DNA of 64,000 nt from Pseudomonas sp. Irchel 3H7 (GTDB lineage: Bacteria; Pseudomonadota; Gammaproteobacteria; Pseudomonadales; Pseudomonadaceae), in the NCBI RefSeq assembly GCF_900187605.1, contig NZ_FYEA01000007.1:333303-397302 (forward strand), in the 5' to 3' direction. Shown here one piece after another: positions 26,976 to 34,966 of this stretch (the first letter of the stretch is position 1; the number at the start of each line of letters is the position of its first letter). The translations under genes and the position numbers were made by a program. The notes under the pieces were generated by a model. The model made no database searches. It saw only the letters and a list, made by a program, of their open reading frames with translations, and was not told the DNA's origin.

Positions 26976-27129
26976 AGGGGATGCGCCTCCGTGAAAAGGG
27001 TTTTTGCCGAGAATTGTCGCCAAATATAGGCGCTTATATAGTGAAAAGCACTGGCATTTCTTTTTTACACTGCGCGCATCATTGCTCTAACAACACAGCT
27101 CGGCGAAAAGCCGCGATGAGGGATACAAA

Positions 27130-28434
27130 ATGCGCGTTATGGTCTTGGGTAGCGGCGTCATCGGTACCGCCAGTGCTTACTATCTGGCCCGTGCCGGGTT
27201 TGAAGTGGTGGTGGTCGACCGGCAGCCCGCTGCGGCCATGGAGACCAGTTTCGCCAACGCCGGCCAGGTCTCGCCGGGCTACGCCTCGCCGTGGGCCGCG
27301 CCGGGCGTGCCGCTGAAGGCGATTAAGTGGCTGCTGCAACGCCACGCCCCTCTCGCGATCAAGGCCACTGCCGACATCGACCAGTACCTGTGGATGGCGC
27401 AGATGCTGCGCAACTGCACCGCCAGCCGTTACGCGGTGAACAAGGAGCGCATGGTGCGTCTGTCCGAGTACAGCCGCGACTGCCTCGATGAATTGCGCGC
27501 CGAAACCGGCATCGCCTACGAAGGCCGCAGCCTCGGCACCACTCAATTGTTCCGCACCCAGGCGCAACTGGATAATGCCGCCAAAGACATCGCCGTGCTG
27601 AAAGAATCCGGCGTGCCGTTTGAAGTCCTCGATCGCGCCGGCATTGCCCGCGTCGAGCCAGCGCTGGCAGGTGTCACTGACATCCTCGCCGGCGCCCTGC
27701 GCCTGCCGAATGACCAGACTGGCGACTGCCAGATCTTCACCACGCGTCTCGCCGAAATGGCAGTGAAACTCGGTGTCGAATTCCGCTTCGGCCAGGACAT
27801 TCAGAAACTCGACTACGCCGGTGATCGCATCAACGGCGTGTGGATCGACGGCAAACTGGAAACCGCCGACCGCTACGTGCTGGCGCTCGGCAGCTATTCG
27901 CCGCAATTGCTCAAGCCGCTGGGCATCAAGGCCCCGGTGTATCCGCTCAAGGGTTACTCGCTGACCGTGCCGATCACCAACCCGGCGATGGCTCCGACCT
28001 CGACTATTCTCGACGAGACCTACAAGGTCGCGATCACCCGTTTCGACAACCGCATCCGCGTTGGCGGCATGGCCGAGATCGCCGGTTTTGACCTGTCGCT
28101 GAACCCGCGCCGCCGCGAAACCCTGGAGATGATCGTCAACGACCTTTATCCTCAGGGCGGTAATCTGGCCGAGGCGAGTTTCTGGACCGGTCTGCGTCCG
28201 ACCACCCCGGACGGCACGCCGATCGTGGGTGCCACACCGTTCAAGAACCTGTTCCTCAACACCGGTCACGGCACCCTCGGTTGGACCATGGCGTGCGGTT
28301 CCGGTCGTTTGCTGGCCGACCTGATGGCAAAGAAAAAGCCACAGATCAGCGCCGAAGGCCTCGATATTTCCCGTTACGGCAACAAAATTCAGGAGTCCGC
28401 AAAACATGGCAATCCAGCGCCAGCTCACCAATGA
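27130..28434 (+). CDS. dadA: D-amino acid dehydrogenase small subunit
   Basis: Oxidises D-alanine and other D-amino acids to keto acids at the membrane, passing electrons to the respiratory chain; 434 residues. The FAD-binding start MRVMVLGSGVIGTASAYYLA is exact for the family, with SFANAGQVSPGYASPWAAPG near residue 37 and the C-terminal GHGTLGWTMACGSGRLLADL. It works with the alanine racemase downstream (dadX): the racemase makes D-alanine, DadA burns it. The gene overlaps ridA by 29 bases. Confidence 0.97.
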   Translation: MRVMVLGSGVIGTASAYYLARAGFEVVVVDRQPAAAMETSFANAGQVSPGYASPWAAPGVPLKAIKWLLQRHAPLAIKATADIDQYLWMAQMLRNCTASRYAVNKERMVRLSEYSRDCLDELRAETGIAYEGRSLGTTQLFRTQAQLDNAAKDIAVLKESGVPFEVLDRAGIARVEPALAGVTDILAGALRLPNDQTGDCQIFTTRLAEMAVKLGVEFRFGQDIQKLDYAGDRINGVWIDGKLETADRYVLALGSYSPQLLKPLGIKAPVYPLKGYSLTVPITNPAMAPTSTILDETYKVAITRFDNRIRVGGMAEIAGFDLSLNPRRRETLEMIVNDLYPQGGNLAEASFWTGLRPTTPDGTPIVGATPFKNLFLNTGHGTLGWTMACGSGRLLADLMAKKKPQISAEGLDISRYGNKIQESAKHGNPAPAHQ

Positions 28435-28759
28435 GCGCATGAGTCAGATCGTCAGCCACAACGGCACCGTGTATCTGGCCGGGCAGGTCGGCGACGACTT
28501 CGACGCCGGGATTGAACAGCAGACTCGCGAAGTACTTGCCAATATCGAGCGTTTGCTTGATCTGGCCGGCACTGACAAACAACACCTGCTGTCGGCGACG
28601 ATTTACCTGAACGACATCGAGGCGCACTTTGCCGGGATGAACTCGGTGTGGGACCAGTGGCTGCCCAAAGGCGCCGCCCCGGCCCGTGCCACCGTCGAAG
28701 CGAAAATGGCCAAACCGAGCATTCTGGTGGAAATTTCCATCGTCGCCGCGCTGCCGTAA
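28406..28759 (+). CDS. RidA family protein
   Basis: 117 residues, RidA/YjgF fold. RidA enzymes hydrolyse reactive enamine and imine intermediates to keto acids and ammonia. The substrate-site arginine lies in the C-terminal PARATVEAKMAKPSILVEI (about residues 92-110). Its place inside dadA-dadX, overlapping dadA by 29 bases, fits a role in clearing imines made by DadA. It belongs to an Rid subgroup other than the archetypal one, as the family motif G-x-R-x-x-V-x-V is altered. Confidence 0.88.
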   Translation: MAIQRQLTNERMSQIVSHNGTVYLAGQVGDDFDAGIEQQTREVLANIERLLDLAGTDKQHLLSATIYLNDIEAHFAGMNSVWDQWLPKGAAPARATVEAKMAKPSILVEISIVAALP

Positions 28760-28853
28760 CCGTTGTAAAGATCCCTCTCCCGGCGCTGTTGGCGGTTCAC
28801 GTCGTCAGTCGGCGCCGGTTTTTCTTCCCATGACCGCCTAGAAGTCTGCCGCC

Positions 28854-29927
28854 ATGCGTCCTGCCCGTGCCCTGATCGACCTAGAAGCCCTGCGCCACAA
28901 CTACCGAATTGCCCGCGAAGTCACCGGCGCCAAGGCGTTAGCGGTGATTAAGGCGGATGCCTATGGCCATGGCGCGGTGCGTTGCGCGCAGGCGCTGGAA
29001 GCCGAGGCCGACGGTTTTGCCGTCGCTTGCATCGAAGAAGCGCTGGAGTTGCGCGCGGCCGGCATCAAGGCCCCGGTGTTGTTGCTCGAAGGCATCTTCG
29101 AAGCCGATGAGCTGGCGTTGATCGTCGAGCATGATTTCTGGACCGTGGTGCATTCGCTGTGGCAGCTCGAAGCAATTGAGCAGGCGACGCTGAGCAAGCC
29201 GATTACCGTGTGGCTGAAGCTTGATTCGGGCATGCACCGTGTCGGTCTGCATCCCAAGGATTACCCGGCAGCCTATCAACGGCTGCTGGCCAGCGGCAAA
29301 GTGGCGAAAATCGTCTTGATGAGCCACTTCGCCCGCGCCGATGAACTGCACGCGCAGAGCAGCACCGAGCAGGTTGCGGTGTTTGAAGCGGCGCGTCAGG
29401 GCCTGGCGGCGGAAGTCAGCTTGCGCAACTCGCCGGCTGTGCTCGGTTGGCCGCAGATTCACAGCGATTGGGTGCGCCCGGGCATCATGCTTTATGGCGC
29501 GACCCCGTTCGAAGAAGCCAACGCCGTGGCCGAGCGCCTGCAACCGGTGATGACCCTCGAATCGAAAGTCATCTGTGTGCGTGAGCTGCCCGCCGGCGAG
29601 CCGATCGGCTACGGCGCCAAATTCATCACCGACAAGCCGATGCGCATCGGCGTGGTCGCCATGGGTTACGCCGATGGCTACCCGCGTCAGGCGCCGACCG
29701 GCACGCCGGTTTTGGTGGCTGGCAAGCGCAGCCGCATTCTCGGTCGCGTGTCGATGGACATGCTCTGCATCGATCTGACCGATGTGCCGCAAGCCGACCT
29801 CGGTTCGAGCGTCGAATTGTGGGGCAAAAATATCCTCGCCAGTGAAGTGGCGCAGTGGGCCGACACCATTCCGTACCAGATCTTTTGCAATCTGCGCCGA
29901 GTGCCAAGGCTCTATTCCGAGGGTTAA
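28854..29927 (+). CDS. dadX: Alanine racemase, catabolic
   Basis: 357 residues, PLP enzyme interconverting L- and D-alanine. The PLP lysine is in AVIKADAYGHGA near residue 33, and the opposite-face catalytic tyrosine is in IGYGAKFI near residue 253. HRVGLHP with the conserved arginine is near 133. As part of the dadR-dadA-ridA-dadX cluster it is the catabolic enzyme (DadX) rather than the cell-wall one. An untranslated gap of 94 bases separates it from ridA. Confidence 0.95.
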   Translation: MRPARALIDLEALRHNYRIAREVTGAKALAVIKADAYGHGAVRCAQALEAEADGFAVACIEEALELRAAGIKAPVLLLEGIFEADELALIVEHDFWTVVHSLWQLEAIEQATLSKPITVWLKLDSGMHRVGLHPKDYPAAYQRLLASGKVAKIVLMSHFARADELHAQSSTEQVAVFEAARQGLAAEVSLRNSPAVLGWPQIHSDWVRPGIMLYGATPFEEANAVAERLQPVMTLESKVICVRELPAGEPIGYGAKFITDKPMRIGVVAMGYADGYPRQAPTGTPVLVAGKRSRILGRVSMDMLCIDLTDVPQADLGSSVELWGKNILASEVAQWADTIPYQIFCNLRRVPRLYSEG

Positions 29928-30015
29928 CGCCGCTGCGGGGGCCAAGTGTTGTAAATACTGAACGCTGTCGCCATGATAACGCTCAATATTCTTACAACAT
30001 CAGGAGGCTCCCGCC

Positions 30016-30564
30016 TTGGACGTCGGTGAACGACTGCAATCGATCCGCAAGCTCAAAGGGCTTTCCCAGCGTGAACTCGCCAAACGCGCGGGCGTCACCA
30101 ACAGCACCATTTCGATGATCGAAAAGAACAGCGTCAGTCCTTCGATCAGTTCGCTGAGGAAGGTACTGGGCGGCATCCCCATGTCCATGGTCGAGTTCTT
30201 TTCCGAAGAAATCCTGCAGGAAGTCCCGACCCAGATTGTCTACAAGGCCAACGAGCTGATCGACATTTCCGACGGCGCCGTGACCATGAAACTGGTCGGC
30301 CGCGCGCACCCCAGCCGCGCCATCGCCTTCCTCAATGAAATCTACCCGCCGGGCGCCGATACCGGCGAAGAAATGCTCACCCATGAAGGCGAGGAAACCG
30401 GGATTCTGGTGGAAGGTCGTCTGGAACTGGTGGTGGGTCTGGAAACTTTTATTCTCGAAGCCGGCGACAGCTACTACTTTGAAAGTACCAAGCCGCATCG
30501 TTTCCGTAATCCGTTCGACGCGCCTGCGCGACTAATCAGCGCAGCCACGCCGGCGAATTTTTAA
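30016..30564 (+). CDS. pauR: XRE-cupin regulator PauR
   Basis: 182 residues. An N-terminal XRE helix-turn-helix (LQSIRKLKGLSQRELAKRAGVTNSTISMIE, about residues 7-36) is joined to a C-terminal cupin domain (EEMLTHEGEETGILVEGRLE, about 121-140). PauR is the known repressor of polyamine-utilisation (pau) genes and lies after dadX in pseudomonads. The gene starts with TTG (30016) after the ribosome binding site AGGAGG; no in-frame ATG upstream fits. It probably controls the kauB and PauB-type genes of this region, among others. Confidence 0.9.
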   Translation: MDVGERLQSIRKLKGLSQRELAKRAGVTNSTISMIEKNSVSPSISSLRKVLGGIPMSMVEFFSEEILQEVPTQIVYKANELIDISDGAVTMKLVGRAHPSRAIAFLNEIYPPGADTGEEMLTHEGEETGILVEGRLELVVGLETFILEAGDSYYFESTKPHRFRNPFDAPARLISAATPANF

Positions 30565-30733
30565 CAAAGAGGTGCCAAGCCATGATGGCAAAGGCATCCG
30601 GACCGTTTTTCTACCGTGCGGTATAACCCCTTCGACTATGGGGTTGTTTCAGTGTGACGGGCTACCCGCTATACTTCCGCCCGCCTGCGAACCGTGGCCG
30701 CAGGCGTGAATAGCCACCATTGAGGGTGAACGC

Positions 30734-31162
30734 GTGAACCTAATTATGAAAATGCTGGCTGCACCAGCAACCGTACTGGCCCTCTGGGCTGTCAGCGCTC
30801 AAGCTGCGACGAATGACGACATTGCCAAACGCCTCGAGCCGGTCGGCCAGGTGTGCGTCCAAGGGCAGGAATGCAAAGGGATGGAAGTTGCCGCTTCCGC
30901 AGGTGGTGGTGGCGGGGCGAAGTCCCCTGATGATGTGATTGCCAAGCACTGCAATGCTTGCCACGGCACAGGCCTGCTGGGCGCACCAAAAATCGGTGAC
31001 AAGGCGGCTTGGCAAGAGCGCGCTGATCATCAAGGCGGCCTCGACGGCATCCTGGCCAAGGCCATCACCGGTATTAACTCGATGCCACCGAAAGGCACCT
31101 GCGCCGATTGCTCGGATGAAGAGTTGAAAGGTGCAATCCAGAAGATGTCCGGCCTGAAATAA
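30734..31162 (+). CDS. cycB: Cytochrome c5 family protein
   Basis: 142 residues. A signal peptide (about residues 1-24, ending SAQA) exports it to the periplasm. The haem-binding motif CNACH is at about residues 73-77; the likely axial methionine is in INSMPPKG near residue 119. Extra cysteines (CVQGQEC, about 41-47; CADC, near 125) may form disulfides, the latter as in other c5 cytochromes. The Gly-rich linker after residue 56 is unusual. It is an electron carrier, transcribed alone with a terminator at 31178. Confidence 0.9.
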   Translation: MNLIMKMLAAPATVLALWAVSAQAATNDDIAKRLEPVGQVCVQGQECKGMEVAASAGGGGGAKSPDDVIAKHCNACHGTGLLGAPKIGDKAAWQERADHQGGLDGILAKAITGINSMPPKGTCADCSDEELKGAIQKMSGLK

Positions 31163-31177
31163 GCCGCGCTTCTGACG

Positions 31178-31207
31178 AAAAAAACCGTCTTCGGACGGTT
31201 TTTTTGT
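31178..31207 (+). terminator. Terminator after cycB
   Basis: The stem AACCGTC-ttcg-GACGGTT has a stable TTCG loop and is followed by TTTTTT. Confidence 0.9.
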
Positions 31208-31221
31208 GCCTGCGATTTAGT

Positions 31222-31416
31222 AGCCCTCACCCCAGCCCTCCCGAAACGTCGGACCGCCCGTAGGGAGAGGGGGCCGACCGAAGTGTCTTTCGCTATCCAT
31301 CGACCTGAAAGACCTTAGCGATTATGGATTCGGTACAGCTCTTTCAGGTCGATGTAGATGCCGAGCATCCCCGAATCAGTCCCCTCTCCCTCCGGGAGAG
31401 GGCTAGGGTGAGGGCA
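31222..31416. repeat. Large palindromic element, MITE-like
   Basis: About 195 bases. The outer ends GCCCTCACCCCAGCCCTC and its mirror GAGGGCTAGGGTGAGGGC match with one difference. Inside is a perfect 14-base inverted repeat, ATCGACCTGAAAGA (31299-31312) against TCTTTCAGGTCGAT (31340-31353). It encodes no protein and fills most of the 375-base gap before the acetyl-CoA hydrolase gene. Size and nesting resemble a miniature transposable element. Confidence 0.7.
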
Positions 31417-31537
31417 ACAATTTCAAGTCGGAAAAACATTTCAAGAACAGCGCACATTCACTCTGAAGCTGTTCTTTGCAGCAAACTCAAGGCAAGCTCG
31501 GTCTACCCCTATTCACGGAACGGGCAGGAGGCTTCAG

Positions 31538-33460
31538 ATGGTGCAGTTGTGTTCGATCGAACAGGCAGTGGACGACGTGCTGGCGCGCTTGCCGGCGCAC
31601 ATCCACATGGGCATGCCGCTAGGCCTGGGCAAACCCAATCACTTCGTCAACGCGCTGTACCGGCGAATCAAAGAGCTGCCCGAGCGGCAGCTGACGATTT
31701 ACACCGCGCTGTGCCTCGGCCGCCCGGCGCTGGGTGATGGATTGCAGAAGCGCTTCATCGAACCCTTCGTCGAGCGCGTCTTCGGTGATTACCCGGAATT
31801 CGATTTCCTCGCCGACCTGCATCGCGACAGCCTGCCGGCCAACATCCGTATCGAACAGTTCTTCATGCAGCCCGGCAGCCTGCTCAACAGCGCGCCGGCC
31901 CAGCAGGATTACGTCAGCAGCAATTACAGCCACGCCGCTCGCGACATCAACGCCGCCGGGCTGAATCTGGTAGCGCAGTTATTAGCCAGCAGCAGCGAAC
32001 ACCCCGACCGTCTGAGCCTGAGCTGCAACCCCGATATCACCCTCGACCTGTTGCCGATGATCGCCAAGCGTCGCGAAGCTGGGGAGACGATCCTGCTGGT
32101 CGGCCAGGTGCACACCGATCTGCCGTACATGCCCGGCGATGCTGAAGTCGATATCGACACCTTCGACCTGCTGATCGACGCCAAGGACAACAGCACGCTG
32201 TTTTCCACGCCGAACATGCCGGTGGGGTTTCAGGACCATTTCATTGGTTTGCACGCCAGTACGCTGGTGCGCGACGGCGGTACGTTGCAGATCGGCATCG
32301 GCTCAATGGGTGATGCGCTGACTGCTGCGCTGCTTACACGTCAGGCGGATAACGCCGGTTACAAGGCGTTGCTCGACGACATCAACCTCAGCCAATGGGC
32401 GCAGTTGATCCACCGCGAGGGCGGCACCGGGCCATTCGCCAAAGGTTTGTACGGTTGCAGCGAAATGTTCGTCAACGGCTTGCTGGTGCTGGCAGATGCC
32501 GGGATCATCCGGCGCAAGGTCTATCCCGACGTACAGACTCAGGAGCAGGCCAACGCCGGCACCCTCGACGAGGCGGCGCAGACTGACGGCATCTCGGTGC
32601 ACGGCGGCTTCTTCCTCGGCCCGCGCAGTTTCTATGAACGTCTGCGCGAGTTACCGCAGAGCAAACGCCTCGAATTCAACATGACCCGCATCAGCTACAT
32701 CAACGAGCTCTACGGGCAGGAAGAACTCAAGCGCTTGCAGCGCCTTGATGCGCGCTTCATCAACACGGTGTTCACCATGACGTTGCTGGGCGCGGGCGTG
32801 GCGGATCAACTCGAAGACGGACGGGTGCTGAGCGGTGTCGGTGGGCAGTACAACTTCGTGGCGCAGGGCCACGCGCTGCACGATGCCCGCTCGATTCTGA
32901 TTCTGCGCAGCTGGCGTGAATCCGGTGGCGACGTCAGTTCGAATATCGTCTGGGAATACGGCCACTGCACGATTCCACGGCATCTGCGCGATATCGTTGT
33001 CACCGAGTACGGCATTGCCGATCTGCGTGGTAAATCCGACGCGGTCGTCATTGAATCGCTGTTGAACATCAGCGACTCGCGCTTCCAGCAGGGCTTGATC
33101 GAGCAAGCGCAAAAAGTCGGCAAGCTGCCAAAGGATTTCCGCCTCGACCCACGCTTTGCCGACAACACGCCACAGCGTTTGCAGGCAATCGCCGCGCTGC
33201 ATCCGAACCTGTTTCCAGAATATCCACTGGGCTGTGATTTCACCGCGATCGAGCGGGATTTGCTGCGTGCGCTGAACTGGCTGAAGAGCAAATTCAAACT
33301 CACCGAAATCCTCGAACTCGGCAAAGCCGCCCTCGACGCCCCCGAGGCATCGCTATACCCAGAACACCTCGAACGCATGCAGCTCACCAACCCGGAAGGC
33401 CTGAAAGAAGACATCTTCCAACGCCTGCTGCTCACCGGCCTCAAAGCCACCGCACAATAA
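31538..33460 (+). CDS. Acetyl-CoA hydrolase/transferase family protein
   Basis: 640 residues, related to 4-hydroxybutyrate CoA-transferases and acetyl-CoA hydrolases but longer at the N-terminus. The C-terminal family region is clear: FNMTRISYINELYGQEELKR (about residues 380-399), SGVGGQYNFVAQGHAL (about 434-449) and VVTEYGIADLRGKSD (about 489-503). The glycine loop IGIGSMGDALTAAL is near 253. It probably moves or hydrolyses CoA from short acyl-CoAs; the substrate is unknown. The ribosome binding site AGGAGG is strong. No partner genes are adjacent. Confidence 0.85.
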   Translation: MVQLCSIEQAVDDVLARLPAHIHMGMPLGLGKPNHFVNALYRRIKELPERQLTIYTALCLGRPALGDGLQKRFIEPFVERVFGDYPEFDFLADLHRDSLPANIRIEQFFMQPGSLLNSAPAQQDYVSSNYSHAARDINAAGLNLVAQLLASSSEHPDRLSLSCNPDITLDLLPMIAKRREAGETILLVGQVHTDLPYMPGDAEVDIDTFDLLIDAKDNSTLFSTPNMPVGFQDHFIGLHASTLVRDGGTLQIGIGSMGDALTAALLTRQADNAGYKALLDDINLSQWAQLIHREGGTGPFAKGLYGCSEMFVNGLLVLADAGIIRRKVYPDVQTQEQANAGTLDEAAQTDGISVHGGFFLGPRSFYERLRELPQSKRLEFNMTRISYINELYGQEELKRLQRLDARFINTVFTMTLLGAGVADQLEDGRVLSGVGGQYNFVAQGHALHDARSILILRSWRESGGDVSSNIVWEYGHCTIPRHLRDIVVTEYGIADLRGKSDAVVIESLLNISDSRFQQGLIEQAQKVGKLPKDFRLDPRFADNTPQRLQAIAALHPNLFPEYPLGCDFTAIERDLLRALNWLKSKFKLTEILELGKAALDAPEASLYPEHLERMQLTNPEGLKEDIFQRLLLTGLKATAQ

Positions 33461-33479
33461 CTGCCGGACCCAAAACAAC

Positions 33480-33569
33480 TGTAGGAGTGAGCCTGCTCGC
33501 GATGGCGGTGCATCAGTCAACCAAGATGTCGACTGACCCTAGGCATTCGCAATCAGGCTTACTCCTACA
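33480..33569. repeat. Palindromic repeat, degenerate GAGCCTGCTCGCGA copy
   Basis: The left arm TGTAGGAGTGAGCCTGCTCG is intact; the right arm (TTCGCAATCAGGCTTACTCC) has several changes. It marks the boundary between the backbone and the AT-rich peptide locus. Confidence 0.75.
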
Positions 33570-33571
33570 TA

Positions 33572-34510
33572 TTAAGCGCACTCTAACGAGTGAATCGGAT
33601 GGACGCTCACGGATGGGCTAAGAAAGTCTATGTGGTAGCCAGAGGAACCATCACCAATAGCTAAATGAACACCGCTGACTCCCTCATTCATTTGAGAGTT
33701 GATTTTGTAATCAATTTTGGTCGAGATGGATTCGTTAACACCGATGGCAAATTCCGTAAGTTTAAGTCCGCGTTTGCCCGCAGCCAGATCCAGAAGCTTA
33801 ATATGTTCTTCGTTATTTATTCTTAATGAGGTTATGTTGTTTTCTTCTATTGTGAGCAAGGTCTCTTCGTTTGATATCCGATCGCTTAGCCATTTTAGAG
33901 ATGTTCTTACACCGGCAGGTAACTCGGGGTTAGGCTTTCTGAGTACAGTCAGTATTCCGGAAACATTCAATGTGCCTGAGAATATAAAAGGGCAGGGCTC
34001 TAATGGGTTCATATGTGCGTAATGAACCTCAAAAAATTCTGCGACGGACTGCACGAAGTTTTCGGTCACATCTTCGCCAAGCAATGCATAAGGCTGTGCA
34101 TGGGGAAGAATAGATACGGTTGCATTGGATTCGTTGCCAGATAACGAAAAGGTCTGGTGGGAGTTAAGCATATTCAACACAGCTCGCTGCGAGCAGAGCG
34201 ATTGCTGAAAATCGCTGCCCATCAGAAGCTTTAGGCTGTAAAGCGCGGCGGCCAAGGATGGTTCAAATACTTGGGTCGCGCAAAAGATGATTTTTTTTCG
34301 CTCCGTCTTTTTTGCGATCTCAAATGTCATTTTTGCAGCTTCGTTGCTGAATGAAAAAACGATGCTGTTTTTTGGAAACGTCTCTAACTGAGCAATATTG
34401 ACCGTCGCGAATCCCCAAAGCTCGCATTCTCTAAGGAATTCATTCGAGTCGGCGATAATCGAAAATTCTTCATGATTGAAGAGCGCCGACGCTATATTTG
34501 GCGGTGACAT
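33572..34510 (-). CDS. M29/dihydroxypyridine-dioxygenase-like protein of a peptide locus
   Basis: 312 residues, not a named family member I can identify. The C-terminal third matches the pattern of M29 aminopeptidases and NicX-type 2,5-dihydroxypyridine dioxygenases: TEFAIGVN (Glu near 253), VHLAIGDG (His near 282) and YHIDF (His near 293, Asp near 295), which in those families bind metal. The N-terminal half (FSIIADSNEFLRECELWGFA) has no clear relative, and the upstream M29 glutamate region is not obvious. The start at 34508-34510 is fixed by a very strong ribosome binding site, AAGGGGGG; 19 upstream codons are excluded. It lies 57 bases downstream of the small peptide gene, so a peptide-binding or peptide-modifying role is inferred. 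AT-richer than the flanks. Confidence 0.65.
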   Translation of the reverse strand: MSPPNIASALFNHEEFSIIADSNEFLRECELWGFATVNIAQLETFPKNSIVFSFSNEAAKMTFEIAKKTERKKIIFCATQVFEPSLAAALYSLKLLMGSDFQQSLCSQRAVLNMLNSHQTFSLSGNESNATVSILPHAQPYALLGEDVTENFVQSVAEFFEVHYAHMNPLEPCPFIFSGTLNVSGILTVLRKPNPELPAGVRTSLKWLSDRISNEETLLTIEENNITSLRINNEEHIKLLDLAAGKRGLKLTEFAIGVNESISTKIDYKINSQMNEGVSGVHLAIGDGSSGYHIDFLSPSVSVHPIHSLECA

Positions 34511-34532
34511 AAAACCCCCCTTATTCTGAAGT

Positions 34533-34556
34533 GCGCGGCAAGGGCGGTTGCCGCGC
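34533..34556 (-). promoter_or_regulatory. Stem-loop between peptide gene and enzyme gene
   Basis: The perfect stem GCGCGGCAA / TTGCCGCGC has a 6-base loop and no following T-run. It lies between the stop of the 33-codon gene and the ribosome binding site of the next gene. Such hairpins commonly lower readthrough and stabilise upstream messenger, giving more peptide than enzyme. Confidence 0.6.
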
Positions 34557-34567
34557 GGTGCTTTCAA

Positions 34568-34669
34568 TTAATCTTCAGTATGCGCCCAGGCTAACGGTGC
34601 CCACCCGAAATTGCCCGGGCCAGAAGTGATTCGATTGAGATTTTCTTTTATAGTTTTTTCAGTTTGCAT
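34568..34669 (-). CDS. 33-residue peptide, candidate modified-peptide precursor
   Basis: A short gene too small for usual ORF calling. It starts with ATG (34667-34669) after the ribosome binding site AAAAGGAAA and ends with TAA. The N-terminal half, MQTEKTIKENLNRITSG, is charged and helical like a leader; the C-terminal half, PGNFGWAPLAWAHTED, is Gly/Pro/Trp/Ala-rich like a core, with two tryptophans and no cysteine. It is followed by a hairpin and the metalloenzyme-like gene. Evidence that it is real: ribosome binding site, position, and the leader/core-like composition. The RiPP-precursor reading is inference. I recognise no known class. Confidence 0.65.
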   Translation of the reverse strand: MQTEKTIKENLNRITSGPGNFGWAPLAWAHTED

Positions 34670-34966
34670 TTTATTTTCCTTTTTCTGATTTTGTTGTGAT
34701 CCCCCAAGTTGCATGGGGGTGAGCGGATTAATGCATAAGTTTGTGGTCGTGTTAAATAAATATTCTTGCTTTTTAAGAATGATTTCATCTGTCTTGTTTT
34801 GTGAGGTGGGTGGTTCGGTTATTTAAGTGGACTGCGTCTGTAGGCCTAATCTGAAAGTTGTAAATTCAAGGTTTTTAAATTGTGGTGGGAGGTCTTGTCT
34901 GGTTAGGTTTTATTTATGGGTCTTGTTTTCTGGGGCTCATGCCAATCATAAATACAGGGGCACAAA
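34670..34966. promoter_or_regulatory. AT-rich divergent promoter region of the peptide locus
   Basis: A 297-base spacer between the leftward peptide/enzyme genes and the rightward synthetase-like gene. It is clearly AT-rich against the GC-rich surroundings. Inverted repeats: CCCCCA..TGGGGG (34701-34719) and ATTCTT-n7-AAGAAT (34762-34780). Promoters for both directions must lie here; I see several TATTTA-like -10 boxes but no convincing pair. Confidence 0.5.

Noticed and set aside
34731..34826. A 31-codon frame (MHKFVVVLNKYSCFLRM..) on the plus strand in the divergent spacer of the peptide locus
   Set aside because: No well-placed ribosome binding site, it lies over an inverted repeat and probable promoters, and its composition is that of AT-rich noncoding DNA.
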